The notes under the pieces: model-generated | Databases searched by the model: none | What the model saw: only the letters and a program-made list of their open reading frames with translations | Told to the model about the DNA's origin: nothing | Made by a program: the position numbers and the translations under genes | DNA from: Geminocystis sp. NIES-3709 | GTDB lineage: Bacteria > Cyanobacteriota > Cyanobacteriia > Cyanobacteriales > Cyanobacteriaceae | DNA: 64,000 nt | Direction: 5' to 3' | Assembly: GCF_001548115.1 (NCBI RefSeq) | Contig: NZ_AP014821.1 | Span: forward strand, 3,847,262-3,911,261 | Part shown: piece after piece, positions 56,074-64,000 of the stretch | Position numbering within the stretch: position 1 is the first letter of the stretch | How the letters are laid out: each line of letters starts with the position of its first letter

Positions 56074-57303
56074 ATGATTAATAGTTCACTTTTCATGGCA
56101 ATCTCGATCGCGCTAATATCTCTAATATGGGTAGAATTAGTCAGAGACTGCTATCACTTTTTAGCACATATTTGGCAACCTTTGGGGCGTTTACACAACT
56201 GGCATCATCGAGTATTCAAACCGGATTTATCCGTCAACAGCGAAGAAATTTATCGTCAAGCTAATTGGTATAACGACTTACCTGAATCCCTCGTTATGCT
56301 TTTATTTAGCATTGGTTTTGCCTTTCTCATCATCTCTCAAGGATGGATGTCTCCAAGTTATCAATGGTTAGTATGGATAGGATCACTCTATACTTTAACT
56401 TTTACTGGTGGTGCCATCGCAAGGGGTTTAGGTGTACCATTAGCTGATGAAATTACAGACGTTACCCACCGTCAAGGAGATTTTACCAGTATTCCTGCCA
56501 ATTTTTTCGTCAATCGTCCCTATCATTGGCGACATCACTTTGATGATCAAAATGCTTATTTTTGCGGTACATTAACTATAGTCGATCGAGTCATAGGAAC
56601 TGCATTGTCTTTAAAAGGAAAAAAAATTGCCGTCACTGGTGCAAATGGCACATTAGGACAAGAATTAATTAAACAATTATATTTAAAAGGGGCAAAAGTC
56701 ACCGCTTTAACGTCTCAAGAAAAACCACTATTTATTAATAATAAAAATGAGCAAATTTCTATTAAAACTATTACTTGGCAAATTGGAGAAGAATCAAAAC
56801 TTAATAGTATTTTAGAGAAAACAGACATTTTAATTATCAATCACGGTATTAATGTTCATGGAGATATAAGTGCAGATGCCATTGAAAACTCCTATGAAAT
56901 TAATACCTTTTCGGGTTGGCGTTTAATGGAATTATTCTTAACAACTGTACGAAATAATGAACATAAAGCCACAAAAGAAATATGGGTAAACACCTCCGAA
57001 GCAGAAGTTAACCCCGCATTCAGTCCTCTTTATGAAATGAGTAAGCGGACAATGGGGGAATTAGTCACAATGAAACGAATTAATGCACCTTGCGTTATTA
57101 GGAAATTGATTTTAGGCCCTTTTAAGAGTAATCTTAACCCCATTGGTATCATGTCTGCCGATTGGGTAGCCAAACAAATTGTTAACTTAGCAGTAAGAGA
57201 TTTTCGAGATATTATCGTTACCATCAATCCGTTAACTTATATAGCTTTTCCCATTAAAGAATTAATGACATCAACTTATTTTCGTCTCTTCACTAAAAAT
57301 TAG
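56074..57303 (+). CDS. Bifunctional sterol desaturase / short-chain dehydrogenase fusion
   Basis: I start at the ATG at 56074; a TTG 51 bases upstream is open but poor. The N-terminal half (about residues 1-180) has two to three helices and His boxes of the fatty acid hydroxylase/sterol desaturase family: RLHNWHHRVFKP and YHWRHHFDDQNAYF. The C-terminal half is an SDR: KKIAVTGANGTLGQELIKQL (NAD(P) motif) and LIINHGINVHG. The active-site segment has YEMSKRTMGELV (YxxxK). Such fusions are found in cyanobacteria; the substrate may be a carotenoid or lipid but is not known. The first part would sit in the membrane. Confidence 0.87.
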   Translation: MINSSLFMAISIALISLIWVELVRDCYHFLAHIWQPLGRLHNWHHRVFKPDLSVNSEEIYRQANWYNDLPESLVMLLFSIGFAFLIISQGWMSPSYQWLVWIGSLYTLTFTGGAIARGLGVPLADEITDVTHRQGDFTSIPANFFVNRPYHWRHHFDDQNAYFCGTLTIVDRVIGTALSLKGKKIAVTGANGTLGQELIKQLYLKGAKVTALTSQEKPLFINNKNEQISIKTITWQIGEESKLNSILEKTDILIINHGINVHGDISADAIENSYEINTFSGWRLMELFLTTVRNNEHKATKEIWVNTSEAEVNPAFSPLYEMSKRTMGELVTMKRINAPCVIRKLILGPFKSNLNPIGIMSADWVAKQIVNLAVRDFRDIIVTINPLTYIAFPIKELMTSTYFRLFTKN

Positions 57304-57359
57304 CTATTAGTTATTAGTTATTAGGAATTAGCTATCAGCTATTACCTAATTCCTAATTT

Positions 57360-58088
57360 CTAACACCCAAGAGTTAACACTCCTTTTTCTGTTTGTATGC
57401 CAAATGTCGAAATAATATTTTCTTGGCAACAATATTTCAAATCTTCATCTAAATTTAATTTTAGTAATCTTTTTCCATGACTCGATAAACGAAATAATCC
57501 TAATAAATTATCTTTCCATTGATCATACAAAGCGATCGAGGCTACTACTTCATCATTACCTATATTATCACTATTATTCAAATCCACTAACCCAGATGCG
57601 ATCGCTCCCGCACATACAGTATCCTCTAAAGAATAACCTCCTTCCCATCCCGAACCTAGTAACCACAAAGTTTCAGGTTGTTTTTTTTGTAGATAATTAA
57701 CCACTGCACCATAATTAATAATAGCCCCTGTTATGACAGTGGAAGCAGAAGTAACTCTTTGTAATGCACGAGTACCGTTTGTTGTACTAATAAATAATTG
57801 TTTCTGTGCTACCATTTCGGATGAACAATCTAAAGGAGAATTACCTAAATCGCAACTATCTACCTTTTTCCCTCCTCTTTCCCCCAGTGTTAACCGAGAT
57901 GCGGGAGGTAAAAGATTACTTTCTGCCAATAACAAATCTACATCACTAAAAGCCTTCACAGATTTTGCGCCATTATTTAGTGCTGTATTGATTGTAGTTG
58001 TAGCTCTTAATACGTCAATGACGATCGCACAATCGGGAATATCGTTATCAGGAGTAGATTCAGGGGTATGGTAAACAGAAATTTTCAC
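57360..58088 (-). CDS. comB: 2-phosphosulfolactate phosphatase family protein (ComB)
   Basis: A 242-aa protein with the ComB pattern: [45 protein letters not shown], and [13 protein letters not shown] near residue 102. ComB removes phosphate from 2-phosphosulfolactate in coenzyme M synthesis in methanogens. Cyanobacteria lack that pathway, so the biological substrate here is unknown. Length is normal. It is convergent with the desaturase/SDR gene. Confidence 0.9.
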   Translation of the reverse strand: MKISVYHTPESTPDNDIPDCAIVIDVLRATTTINTALNNGAKSVKAFSDVDLLLAESNLLPPASRLTLGERGGKKVDSCDLGNSPLDCSSEMVAQKQLFISTTNGTRALQRVTSASTVITGAIINYGAVVNYLQKKQPETLWLLGSGWEGGYSLEDTVCAGAIASGLVDLNNSDNIGNDEVVASIALYDQWKDNLLGLFRLSSHGKRLLKLNLDEDLKYCCQENIISTFGIQTEKGVLTLGC

Positions 58089-58144
58089 AGTAAATTAGAT
58101 TAAGAGTAGATTGAACATCCCTGATTTTACATTAATCTTGCACG

Positions 58145-58177
58145 AAAAAAAAACCCCTTCTCAAAACTGAAAAGAGG
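58145..58177 (-). terminator. Rho-independent terminator of the RRM gene
   Basis: On the minus strand CCTCTTTTC and GAGAAGGGG form a 9-bp stem (two GU pairs) around AGTTTT, directly followed by nine T. It lies about 70 bases after the RRM gene stop. Confidence 0.85.
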
Positions 58178-58244
58178 CTAAATTTTACTTACTTAGGGGT
58201 AAACGGTAAAAAATAATATTTTTATAGTTAGACTAAATATGATA

Positions 58245-58556
58245 TTAGTAACTACGAGAAAAACTATTTCTTCTTCCGCCGCCGCCGCCACCACGACTGC
58301 GAGAGTTATTTTCCTCACGGGGTTTAGCTTTGTTAACTTTCATGTCACGACCCATCCATTCTGCACCGTCTAAGGCTTCAATAGCTTTATCTTCTTCGGC
58401 ATCGGTACTCATTTCCACAAAACCAAAACCGCGCATACGCCCAGTTTCACGATCGGTGGGTAAATATACTCTTTTAACCGCTCCAAAATCCGCAAAGGCA
58501 GAGGTTAAATGGGCTTCTGTAACTTCATAGGATAAATTACCTACATATATAGACAT
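58245..58556 (-). CDS. Glycine-rich RRM RNA-binding protein (Rbp)
   Basis: A 103-aa protein with a single RNA recognition motif. RNP2 is IYVGNLSY (residues 3-10) and RNP1 is RGFGFVEM (about residues 42-49). A short Arg/Gly-rich C-terminus follows (SRGGGGGGRR). Cyanobacterial Rbp proteins of this type are often induced by cold and bind mRNA, including photosynthesis transcripts at the thylakoid. A strong promoter and a leader of about 125 bases precede it. A clear terminator follows. Confidence 0.93.
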   Translation of the reverse strand: MSIYVGNLSYEVTEAHLTSAFADFGAVKRVYLPTDRETGRMRGFGFVEMSTDAEEDKAIEALDGAEWMGRDMKVNKAKPREENNSRSRGGGGGGRRNSFSRSY

Positions 58557-58992
58557 AAACTTTCTCCAAATACAATATAGTCTTTAAGATTCGCAATTCG
58601 GAGAGAAGCTTGTCAATCGAAAACTCGAAATACTCGTGAATATCTTAAACAAAATCTTTAAACCGATACTTAATCTCGTCAACTCTGATTATAACACGGC
58701 AATTTATAATTGACAATTATTCGATCGATAATTAATCTGGATGAGTGTAAAAAATTATTAATGAAGGTAATACATCAAAAACAAGAGTAAGAATACATAG
58801 AAAAATTAAGTATCACAATAGATACAACACAGGAGATGAAAGAAACAATAAAAACCATTGTGTATCAAGAGCTTTCCCTTTTGACAATATGTTCATATCT
58901 CATAGTTTTGCTATATATATTGTCAATTATTTCCATAACCTATTCCTATTCATGGTTCACTGGTAGTTGTAAATTGTTAATTGTAAATTATT
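58557..58992. other. Spacer between the RRM gene and selO
   Basis: Contains the leader and promoter of the RRM gene (58557-58716) and then AT-rich sequence towards selO. An open frame (58836-59024) overlaps the selO start out of frame; it has one hydrophobic stretch but no useful ribosome binding distance and I do not call it. The last part, GTAAATTGTTAATTGTAAAT, is simple repeat. Confidence 0.45.
58688..58716 (-). promoter_or_regulatory. Sigma-70 promoter of the RRM gene
   Basis: On the minus strand TTGTCA (58711-58716) and TATAAT (58688-58693) are 17 bases apart; the -10 is perfect and the -35 matches at five of six. The leader of about 125 bases is consistent with post-transcriptional cold control, which is inferred from the family. 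Confidence 0.75.
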
Positions 58993-60399
58993 ATGAAGAA
59001 TCCTTTTCTTTCTCTCGAATATGAAATGGCGATCGAAAACTTAGGGGATTATTATTATGAAGAAGTTATTCCTGCAGAATTTCCCCAACATATATTAAGA
59101 TTTGCCAATCAAGACTTATTACCCCTCATGGGCATAGATAGAAATAGTGTTACCGAGAATGATTGGATAGAAGCCTTTGGCAAATTTCAAAGAATTAGAC
59201 CATGTTTAGCCTTAAAATATCATGGTTATCAATTTGGCGCTTATAATCCGCAATTAGGAGATGGTAGAGGATTTCTGTATGGTCAAATTAGAGGACAAGA
59301 TGGACTATTATATGATTTTGGCACAAAAGGATCGGGACGAACCCCCTATTCTCGTCAAGCAGATGGTAGATTAACTCTTAAAGGGGGAGTCAGAGAAGTT
59401 ATTGCCGGAGAAGCATTACATCGTTTAGGAGTAAATACTTCCCGTTGTCTTTCCCTCATTGAAACGGGAGAATCTTTATGGCGGGGGGATGAACCTTCCC
59501 CTACTCGTAGCTCTGTGATGGTAAGATTTAGTCAATCTCATATCCGTTTTGGCAGTTTTGAGAGACTTCACTATTTACAACGTCCCGATTTAATTAAAAA
59601 TCTCTTAGATCATGTAATTTATTACTATTATCCCCATTTAACGACTTCTGAAACTCCTTATATTGATTTTTATGGGGAATTAGTCGAAAGAATCGCTTTA
59701 TTGAGTGCTCAGTGGATGGGGGCTGGTTTTTGTCATAGTGTCCTTAATACCGATAATATGTCTATCACAGGAGAAAGTTTTGATTATGGCCCTTATGCTT
59801 TTATTAATACATATGATCCTCTGTTTACAGCAGCTTATTTCGACTACGGTGGTAGATATAGTTATGGTAATCAGCCTTTAATTTGTCGTTGGAATTTGGA
59901 ATTATTACAAAAACCCTTGGCTTTAGTAATACCCTTTGAAGCGTTACAAACAAAGTTATCCTATTATGATAATTATTATGATAAATTCTACCATAGTTTT
60001 ATGATCAAAAAATTGGGATTTGAAAAATTACCAGATAATTTAGGCAAAAATTTAGTTACGGAAACTATTAATTTATTAAAAGAAAGTCAATATATTTATC
60101 ATCAATTTTTTGCAGATTTAGCGTCTCAATTTAACTATGGTTGGCACGAAAACCCAGATTTAATCTTAGAAAATATGGAAATAAAATCCTCTAATTTACA
60201 AAGATGGCGAGGATTATATCATCAGGCTTTAGAAAATTTTGTTAGGGAAGAATTAGACAATATTAAAAATAATCTCGATCGAGCTAACCCCCAAATTATA
60301 CCTCTTAGACCAATAATTGAAGCCATTTGGCATCCTATTACCAGCGAAGATGATTGGCAACCTTTTTATGACTTAATCAAAGCATTGACAAAAATATAG
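58993..60399 (+). CDS. selO: Protein adenylyltransferase SelO (YdiU)
   Basis: Pseudokinase-fold enzyme that transfers AMP from ATP to protein hydroxyls. The 468-aa product has [58 protein letters not shown] and the metal-site region [23 protein letters not shown]. All these are conserved in SelO. Bacterial members often end in a Cys/Sec near the C-terminus; this one ends in [12 protein letters not shown] with no such residue. The start ATG at 58993 follows a simple repeat and has no strong Shine-Dalgarno. Confidence 0.92.
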   Translation: MKNPFLSLEYEMAIENLGDYYYEEVIPAEFPQHILRFANQDLLPLMGIDRNSVTENDWIEAFGKFQRIRPCLALKYHGYQFGAYNPQLGDGRGFLYGQIRGQDGLLYDFGTKGSGRTPYSRQADGRLTLKGGVREVIAGEALHRLGVNTSRCLSLIETGESLWRGDEPSPTRSSVMVRFSQSHIRFGSFERLHYLQRPDLIKNLLDHVIYYYYPHLTTSETPYIDFYGELVERIALLSAQWMGAGFCHSVLNTDNMSITGESFDYGPYAFINTYDPLFTAAYFDYGGRYSYGNQPLICRWNLELLQKPLALVIPFEALQTKLSYYDNYYDKFYHSFMIKKLGFEKLPDNLGKNLVTETINLLKESQYIYHQFFADLASQFNYGWHENPDLILENMEIKSSNLQRWRGLYHQALENFVREELDNIKNNLDRANPQIIPLRPIIEAIWHPITSEDDWQPFYDLIKALTKI

Positions 60400-60456
60400 T
60401 AATCCGTTTAGGAGTTGTAAACAATCAACAAATGACTAATGACAAAATCTTTACGT

Positions 60457-60969
60457 TTAAAATTGAAAATATGACATTAAATGATAAGCAAAATCAGGAG
60501 TAAAATTTAGTCTTTTTTGTAAGTCTGCAATATGCCGATAACTGCCGTTACTTTCTCTTTCTATAATAATTTGTTGAGCAATTGCTTCTTTTAAATTAGG
60601 GATAGTTTTTAGTTGATTTAAACTGGCATTATTGGGATTAATTTTAGCTGGAGCATAATAACTGTCAGGGGCATAATAAGCAAAATATACGATCGATTGC
60701 CAAGATTGTATTTTCAAGACAGAAACTCCCAAAGCCGCCGCTAAGTCTTCTAAACAGAGAAAATGGATACCAGAGTTAGTTATTTCTACTAAGTTTCGAG
60801 CTTGAGTAATCGATATTCCGGGTAATCTTAACCAATCATCTACTGTTGCCCTATTGGCATCAATTTTGATGCCTAATTCACTGGCAATTTTTATTTCTGT
60901 TTCTGATTGAAACCGATAATAAGGATTACTTTGTATTTTTTTTGCGATCGCACGATGAGAAAAGTTCAT
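60457..60969 (-). CDS. Helix-hairpin-helix (ComEA-like) protein
   Basis: A 170-aa protein with two helix-hairpin-helix units. The first is DANRATVDDWLRLPGISITQARNLVEI (about residues 37-63) and the second is NPNNASLNQLKTIPNLKEAIAQQIIIE (about 112-138). These match the ComEA-type motif that binds DNA without sequence preference. There is no signal peptide or membrane helix, so it is cytoplasmic and not a typical periplasmic ComEA receptor. The region between includes a Tyr-rich stretch (VYFAYYAPDSYYAPAK). Function unknown. Confidence 0.83.
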   Translation of the reverse strand: MNFSHRAIAKKIQSNPYYRFQSETEIKIASELGIKIDANRATVDDWLRLPGISITQARNLVEITNSGIHFLCLEDLAAALGVSVLKIQSWQSIVYFAYYAPDSYYAPAKINPNNASLNQLKTIPNLKEAIAQQIIIERESNGSYRHIADLQKRLNFTPDFAYHLMSYFQF

Positions 60970-61101
60970 TTTGTGTTGATAATTGTTCTACTGTTGCAAA
61001 TTATTACGAAATCATGCAAAAGTTACCATATTAAGGCACATTTAATGGTAATTTAATTCTCATTCTATCAATTCATCGTTATTAGAGGAGTTCTTTTAAT
61101 C

Positions 61102-61197
61102 ATGTCTATTTCTGAGACCCAAGTGTTCGTAGCTTTAATAATTGCTCTTATCCCCGGTATTTTAGCTTTTCGTTTAGCTACTGAACTTTATAAGTAA
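61102..61197 (+). CDS. psaM: Photosystem I subunit XII (PsaM)
   Basis: A 31-aa single-helix membrane subunit of photosystem I. The translation begins [19 protein letters not shown] and ends [11 protein letters not shown], matching cyanobacterial PsaM in length and in the C-terminal FRLxTELYK. AGAGGAG lies about 11 bases upstream of the ATG and acts as the ribosome binding site. A hairpin follows the stop. The gene is monocistronic. Confidence 0.95.
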   Translation: MSISETQVFVALIIALIPGILAFRLATELYK

Positions 61198-61207
61198 GTG
61201 TCAAAAC

Positions 61208-61233
61208 AGGTGGGTAATATCGATTGCCTACCT
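61208..61233 (+). terminator. Probable terminator after psaM
   Basis: AGGTGGGTAAT and ATTGCCTACCT pair over about 11 bases with two GU pairs around ATCG. The following T-run is short (TTTAT after the stem), so it is a weaker prediction. Confidence 0.55.
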
Positions 61234-61332
61234 TTATAAAACCATAACTAGGGTTTGATGAAAAAGCTCTTTGGTTAAGAAAATCGTTAAGATTTAGTTC
61301 GATCATCGTTAATAGTTTCCCAAACAACTCCA

Positions 61333-61920
61333 TCAACTTATATTTTCTACTATAACTTTTTTGTTTAAATTTTGTAGTCTCAACAATTCAGTAAAACTTA
61401 ATCCTCTACGAGATTCTAATCGGGGTAGATTTTCGATCGCTTCTGACAGATATTTAATAGCAGAAGGAGTAGAATAACCCCTTCTTACAGCTACTTTTAT
61501 TCCTCCCTCATCCGCTTCTATTTCTTTTTCTAAACTACGGTTTCGTTTCCAAATTTGATTAAGGGCGATGGAAAATAAACTTCCTGAAACTACTACACCT
61601 ACAATATCTTGATTAACCAACTCAAAGATCAACGCAAAAAATGCAGATAAAATAATTCCTTGATAAATATCAAGTTTAAGCCACTTCACCCCCAATAGTA
61701 ACGCAACCGTACGCAAAAAGAGTAAATCCCGTTGCGGTACTGATAATTTTCTCCATAAATCAAAATTAATATAAATGGGGCGATTTTTTAATTGCCAAGG
61801 GGGGGGGAAAATGGTGGTAATAATTTCTGTTTGTTGCGGTTTACTGATGATGCGACAGCATATCCTGCCTGAAGCTGGCATTAAATCTTGTAATCGACTA
61901 ATTTCCTGTTCTATACTCAT
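61333..61920 (-). CDS. DUF3318 protein, cyanobacterial conserved
   Basis: A 195-aa protein. The start EISRLQDLMPASGRICCRI is characteristic of DUF3318. The middle has two hydrophobic helices (IILSAFFALIFELV; VVVSGSLFSIALNQIW), then a charged helical part with EKEIEADEGGIKVAVRRGYS. Cyanobacteria-restricted, of unknown function; the EADEGG segment resembles a zinc protease-like helix but has no HExxH. Its start overlaps the end of a small upstream gene by 23 bp. Confidence 0.82.
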   Translation of the reverse strand: MSIEQEISRLQDLMPASGRICCRIISKPQQTEIITTIFPPPWQLKNRPIYINFDLWRKLSVPQRDLLFLRTVALLLGVKWLKLDIYQGIILSAFFALIFELVNQDIVGVVVSGSLFSIALNQIWKRNRSLEKEIEADEGGIKVAVRRGYSTPSAIKYLSEAIENLPRLESRRGLSFTELLRLQNLNKKVIVENIS

Positions 61921-62101
61921 CTTGACTTTCGTGAAAAGGTAGAAAAGAATCTTGTAACCAACAAGTCTCTAATAATCTAATTTTATAAAGATACCAGAAA
62001 CGACTTGGTTTCCATACGGATTCTTGTTCGATATTAGGAGTCAGAGACTGATTGAGATATTCCCATACAGCATGACTAATTTTTCTTACATTGTACATCA
62101 T
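61898..62101 (-). CDS. Small hypothetical protein upstream of the DUF3318 gene
   Basis: A 67-aa open frame: MMYNVRKISHAVWEYLNQSL then EQESVWKPSRFWYLYKIRLL. GGGAG lies about nine bases before the ATG on the minus strand, and its 3' end overlaps the DUF3318 start by 23 bp, a sign of translational coupling. It is rich in aromatic and basic residues and has no recognised domain. I cannot rule out a chance frame. Confidence 0.5.
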   Translation of the reverse strand: MMYNVRKISHAVWEYLNQSLTPNIEQESVWKPSRFWYLYKIRLLETCWLQDSFLPFHESQDEYRTGN

Positions 62102-62338
62102 AGTATTTATCTCCCTAATAAGTGATCAATTTCAACAAAATTCAATTAGATTCACTCCTCACAACCATCGGGGTTATACTTACTAATTTGACAAATTTTC
62201 ACTCTTTTTATCTTCTCTAGAAAAACCTCAATCTAGGGGGTATTTCGGGTAAAAATAACGATATTTGCCTAATATTTGCCTAAATTGAACTACGAAAAAT
62301 TTAGTAATAATTGACAAATAAGTAAACTTTTGTAACTT

Positions 62339-62695
62339 TTATTTTGTTCGTGTAATGTCGATCGTGATTTTACCACCAAAATCCGGAATAGGAGGTGCAG
62401 GTTTTGATAACTTCACTCTAACTTTAGAAATGGATTCAAACTTTAAAATATCATCCGCAATCACTTCAGCTAACTTCTCTACCAAGGCAAACTTAGCTGT
62501 TTTGATAATGTGTTTAACCATTTCAATGACGTGACGATAATCTACTGTGTCGTTAATGTCATCACTTTTTCCTGATATTTGTAAATCTAACCATAAGGTT
62601 AAATCAACTTCAAACCATTGACCCAATGTTCTTTCTTCTGGTAATAATCCTGTATAACCATAACTACGAATACCGCTAACTTCAATACAATCCAT
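62339..62695 (-). CDS. folB: Dihydroneopterin aldolase
   Basis: Folate synthesis: cleaves dihydroneopterin to 6-hydroxymethyl-dihydropterin and glycolaldehyde. The 118-aa protein has MDCIEVSGIRSYGYTGLLPEE, the family GxxPEE-type active site, DTVDYRHVIEMVKHII, and FALVEKLAEVIADDIL. The normal FxLIExLA is FALVEKLA. Its length is as expected. It is a single gene. Confidence 0.93.
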   Translation of the reverse strand: MDCIEVSGIRSYGYTGLLPEERTLGQWFEVDLTLWLDLQISGKSDDINDTVDYRHVIEMVKHIIKTAKFALVEKLAEVIADDILKFESISKVRVKLSKPAPPIPDFGGKITIDITRTK

Positions 62696-63056
62696 ATTTA
62701 TTCAAAATATAAACTAAATGTCTTCTATGATAAGGTTACTAGCTTATAATCGACAATAAATAGGGGTATTCAACAATGAACAATGTACAATTGACAGTTT
62801 TACCTCTGGCTAAAAGAGAAGAGGATTGAATTAAAAAAGATCAACCTTTTATCTTTTTTCCCTTAAAAAGAGGAGACTTTAAACCTTGAATGGATCAATT
62901 ATCAATTGGTAAATTGACTTTAATCTGAGGGTTAAATTCCTTTACTTAGGGAAAACTCATCTAATTGCCATATCCTCGGATTATAAAGAAAAAACCCTTG
63001 GAAATTTTCTGTTACTGGTTTTGGATTACCCTCATCCGTTGGAAATTAATACATAT
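62696..63056. other. Spacer with a weak hairpin and heptamer-like repeats
   Basis: About 360 bases. At 62833-62859 AAAAAAGAT and ATCTTTTTT form a 9-bp AT-rich stem that could end the anti-sigma/sigma transcript on the minus strand. Around 62776 there is CAATGAACAATGTACAATTG, similar to the heptamer repeat at 10898. No open frame is recognised. Confidence 0.4.
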
Positions 63057-63557
63057 TTATTTACTATCGATCGCATCCATCAAAGACTGATCCAAGGGTA
63101 TCATTAAACCTTCTTCCTGAGTAGTGGGTATCTCGATTAAGGGTTCATTTAAAGCGATAATTAAAGTTTCATTCTTCGGTGTTGAGTTATTTTCCTGTGC
63201 CATTTGTAGTAAAGGAGTTCTATTAGGACTAAAAAGGCCACTTACACTAGCTAATATTACTGCAGCGATCGTACCACCACTCCATAACCAAATTTTATGT
63301 TGTTTTTTTTCTTGATCTACCCTAGCAAAAACTGCATCAGAAAGTTGTTTTGCGCTACATTCTGAGGAAGGAGTTGGTAAATTATTTATTTCTTGACGTA
63401 AATATAACAGTCTTCGGTATAAACCCTGAATTTCAGGATCATTCGATAATAATTCTTGTACTTGTTTTCGTTGTTCGGCAGTTACTTCACCGTCTAAATA
63501 CGCACTTAATAACTCAAAAGTGCATTTGTCGGGGGGATAGGAATGGTTAGTCATCAT
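63057..63557 (-). CDS. Anti-sigma factor, membrane-anchored
   Basis: A 166-aa protein 36 bp downstream of an ECF sigma gene on the same strand. The N-terminal cytosolic part (SAYLDGEVTAEQRKQVQELL; DPEIQGLYRRLLYLRQEINN) resembles anti-sigma domains that bind sigma. One membrane helix follows near residue 95 (WLWSGGTIAAVILASVSGLF) and then a short outer tail. No zinc HxxxCxxC motif is seen. AAGGAG lies before the ATG. In Synechocystis an ECF sigma (SigG) is paired with a downstream anti-sigma; this pair probably corresponds, by position. Confidence 0.82.
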   Translation of the reverse strand: MMTNHSYPPDKCTFELLSAYLDGEVTAEQRKQVQELLSNDPEIQGLYRRLLYLRQEINNLPTPSSECSAKQLSDAVFARVDQEKKQHKIWLWSGGTIAAVILASVSGLFSPNRTPLLQMAQENNSTPKNETLIIALNEPLIEIPTTQEEGLMIPLDQSLMDAIDSK

Positions 63558-63593
63558 ATTTTTTCTCCTTAGCTTATAGTGTTTAAAATTAAA

Positions 63594-64000
63594 TTATTGA
63601 TTATTTTCTAGGTAAGGCTTTAATAATAATTGCAGTCTATTTCTTGCTCTTGCTATTCTTGATTTTACCGTACCTAGGGACACTTGGGTAATTTCCGCAA
63701 TCTCCTCATAGCTTAAACCTTGTATTTCTCTTAAAACGATGGTTGTGCGAAAAGTATCAGGTAAATCGGCAATGGCTTGTCTCAGTTGATCATAAAATTC
63801 TACAGTGGTTAAATTATCTTCGGGAGAGGGTAAATCTGAAGCTACTTCCCATTTTAACTCATCTTCTTCCATTACGATCGAAGCGTCTAAAGACAAAGGA
63901 GTAGCATTTCTTTTTCGTTTACGCAGTTGGTCATAGAATAAATTAGTAGCGATACGACTTAACCAACCTTTAAATTTAGCGGGATCTTGTAAACTATTAA
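63594..64000 (-). CDS. sigG: ECF-type RNA polymerase sigma factor (SigG-like), N-terminus cut by window
   Basis: The translation from the window edge reads DPAKFKGWLSRIATNLFYDQ then LRKRKRN (region 2), a linker, and region 4: FYDQLRQAIADLPDTFRTTI, LREIQGLSYEEIAEITQVSL and GTVKSRIARARNRLQLLL. This is a full region 4 helix-turn-helix. The frame runs on beyond 64000, so the start lies outside; a Met at 63896 is internal. It is the promoter-recognition subunit for an alternative regulon, likely held inactive by the membrane anti-sigma encoded downstream. The SigG name follows from the gene pair and is moderately sure. Confidence 0.85.
   Translation of the reverse strand, partial: NSLQDPAKFKGWLSRIATNLFYDQLRKRKRNATPLSLDASIVMEEDELKWEVASDLPSPEDNLTTVEFYDQLRQAIADLPDTFRTTIVLREIQGLSYEEIAEITQVSLGTVKSRIARARNRLQLLLKPYLENNQ

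Noticed and set aside
58836-59024. 62-codon frame with a hydrophobic stretch before selO
   Set aside because: AGGAG directly abuts the ATG, the tail is translated simple repeat, and it overlaps selO out of frame.
62150-62200. ACTCCTCACAA motif reminiscent of the small RNA Yfr1
   Set aside because: The motif lacks the final C of the Yfr1 core; there is no upstream hairpin and no terminator hairpin with a T-run.
1-64000. tRNA, rRNA or CRISPR arrays
   Set aside because: No cloverleaf with the conserved TTCGAxTC arm, no rRNA core sequences and no regularly spaced identical direct repeats with unique spacers were seen by eye; a tool run could still find a missed tRNA.

Overview
The window comes from an AT-rich cyanobacterium. 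It encodes the photosystem I subunit PsaM, NDH-1 subunits of the CO2-uptake type, a CO2 hydration protein, SepF, DUF3038 and DUF3318 proteins, an HpsJ-family protein and a 31-aa psaM gene, and it is dotted with the HIP1 octamer GCGATCGC. Gene content and base composition fit a unicellular relative of Geminocystis or Cyanobacterium; that placement is inference. No rRNA, tRNA or CRISPR array was seen.

Layout. 1-2.6 kb: ndhD (cut by the window edge) and ndhF of a CO2-uptake NDH-1 complex, on the minus strand. 2.8-5.1 kb: a DCC thiol oxidoreductase and HTTM membrane protein pair. 5.2-9.4 kb: a four-gene minor pilin operon whose last member carries a Thr/Gly repeat stalk and a PASTA-like C-terminus. 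10-31 kb: mostly housekeeping and conserved genes (rsmI, cupB-like CO2 hydration protein, glycosyltransferase, acetyltransferase, hydrolase, aminotransferase, thioredoxin, ABC ATPase, apt, radC, WD40 protein, PhoX, a receiver-PAS-GGDEF-EAL protein, DUF2993 and GerMN proteins) plus a degraded Uma2 gene. 31.9-34.5 kb: two related ISAzo13-like insertion sequences, one nested in the other. 34.7-51 kb: UbiB-type kinase, EamA transporter with a cupin, a secreted collagen-like protein, a TPR protein, rsmE, gltD, sepF-proC, an Rrf2 regulator, HpsJ and a large radical SAM protein. 51.1-54 kb: a pentapeptide-repeat/PD-(D/E)XK fusion gene broken twice, by a 16-bp duplication and by an IS630 element. 54-64 kb: a small acidic protein, GT39 glycosyltransferase, desaturase/SDR fusion, comB, an RRM protein, selO, a helix-hairpin-helix protein, psaM, DUF3318, folB, and an anti-sigma/ECF-sigma operon cut by the window end.

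How it works together. Inorganic carbon uptake is represented twice: ndhF/ndhD for the membrane arm and, 9 kb away, the CO2 hydration subunit. Cell surface functions recur (minor pilins, HpsJ, collagen-like protein, two glycosyltransferases). The most unusual content is the PASTA-tipped pilin-like protein, the reconstructable pentapeptide-nuclease gene, and the nested insertion sequences that share an A-tract frameshift site. At least three families of dispersed intergenic repeats fill the spacers, and a repeat of a similar kind appears to have entered the reading frame of the radical SAM gene.
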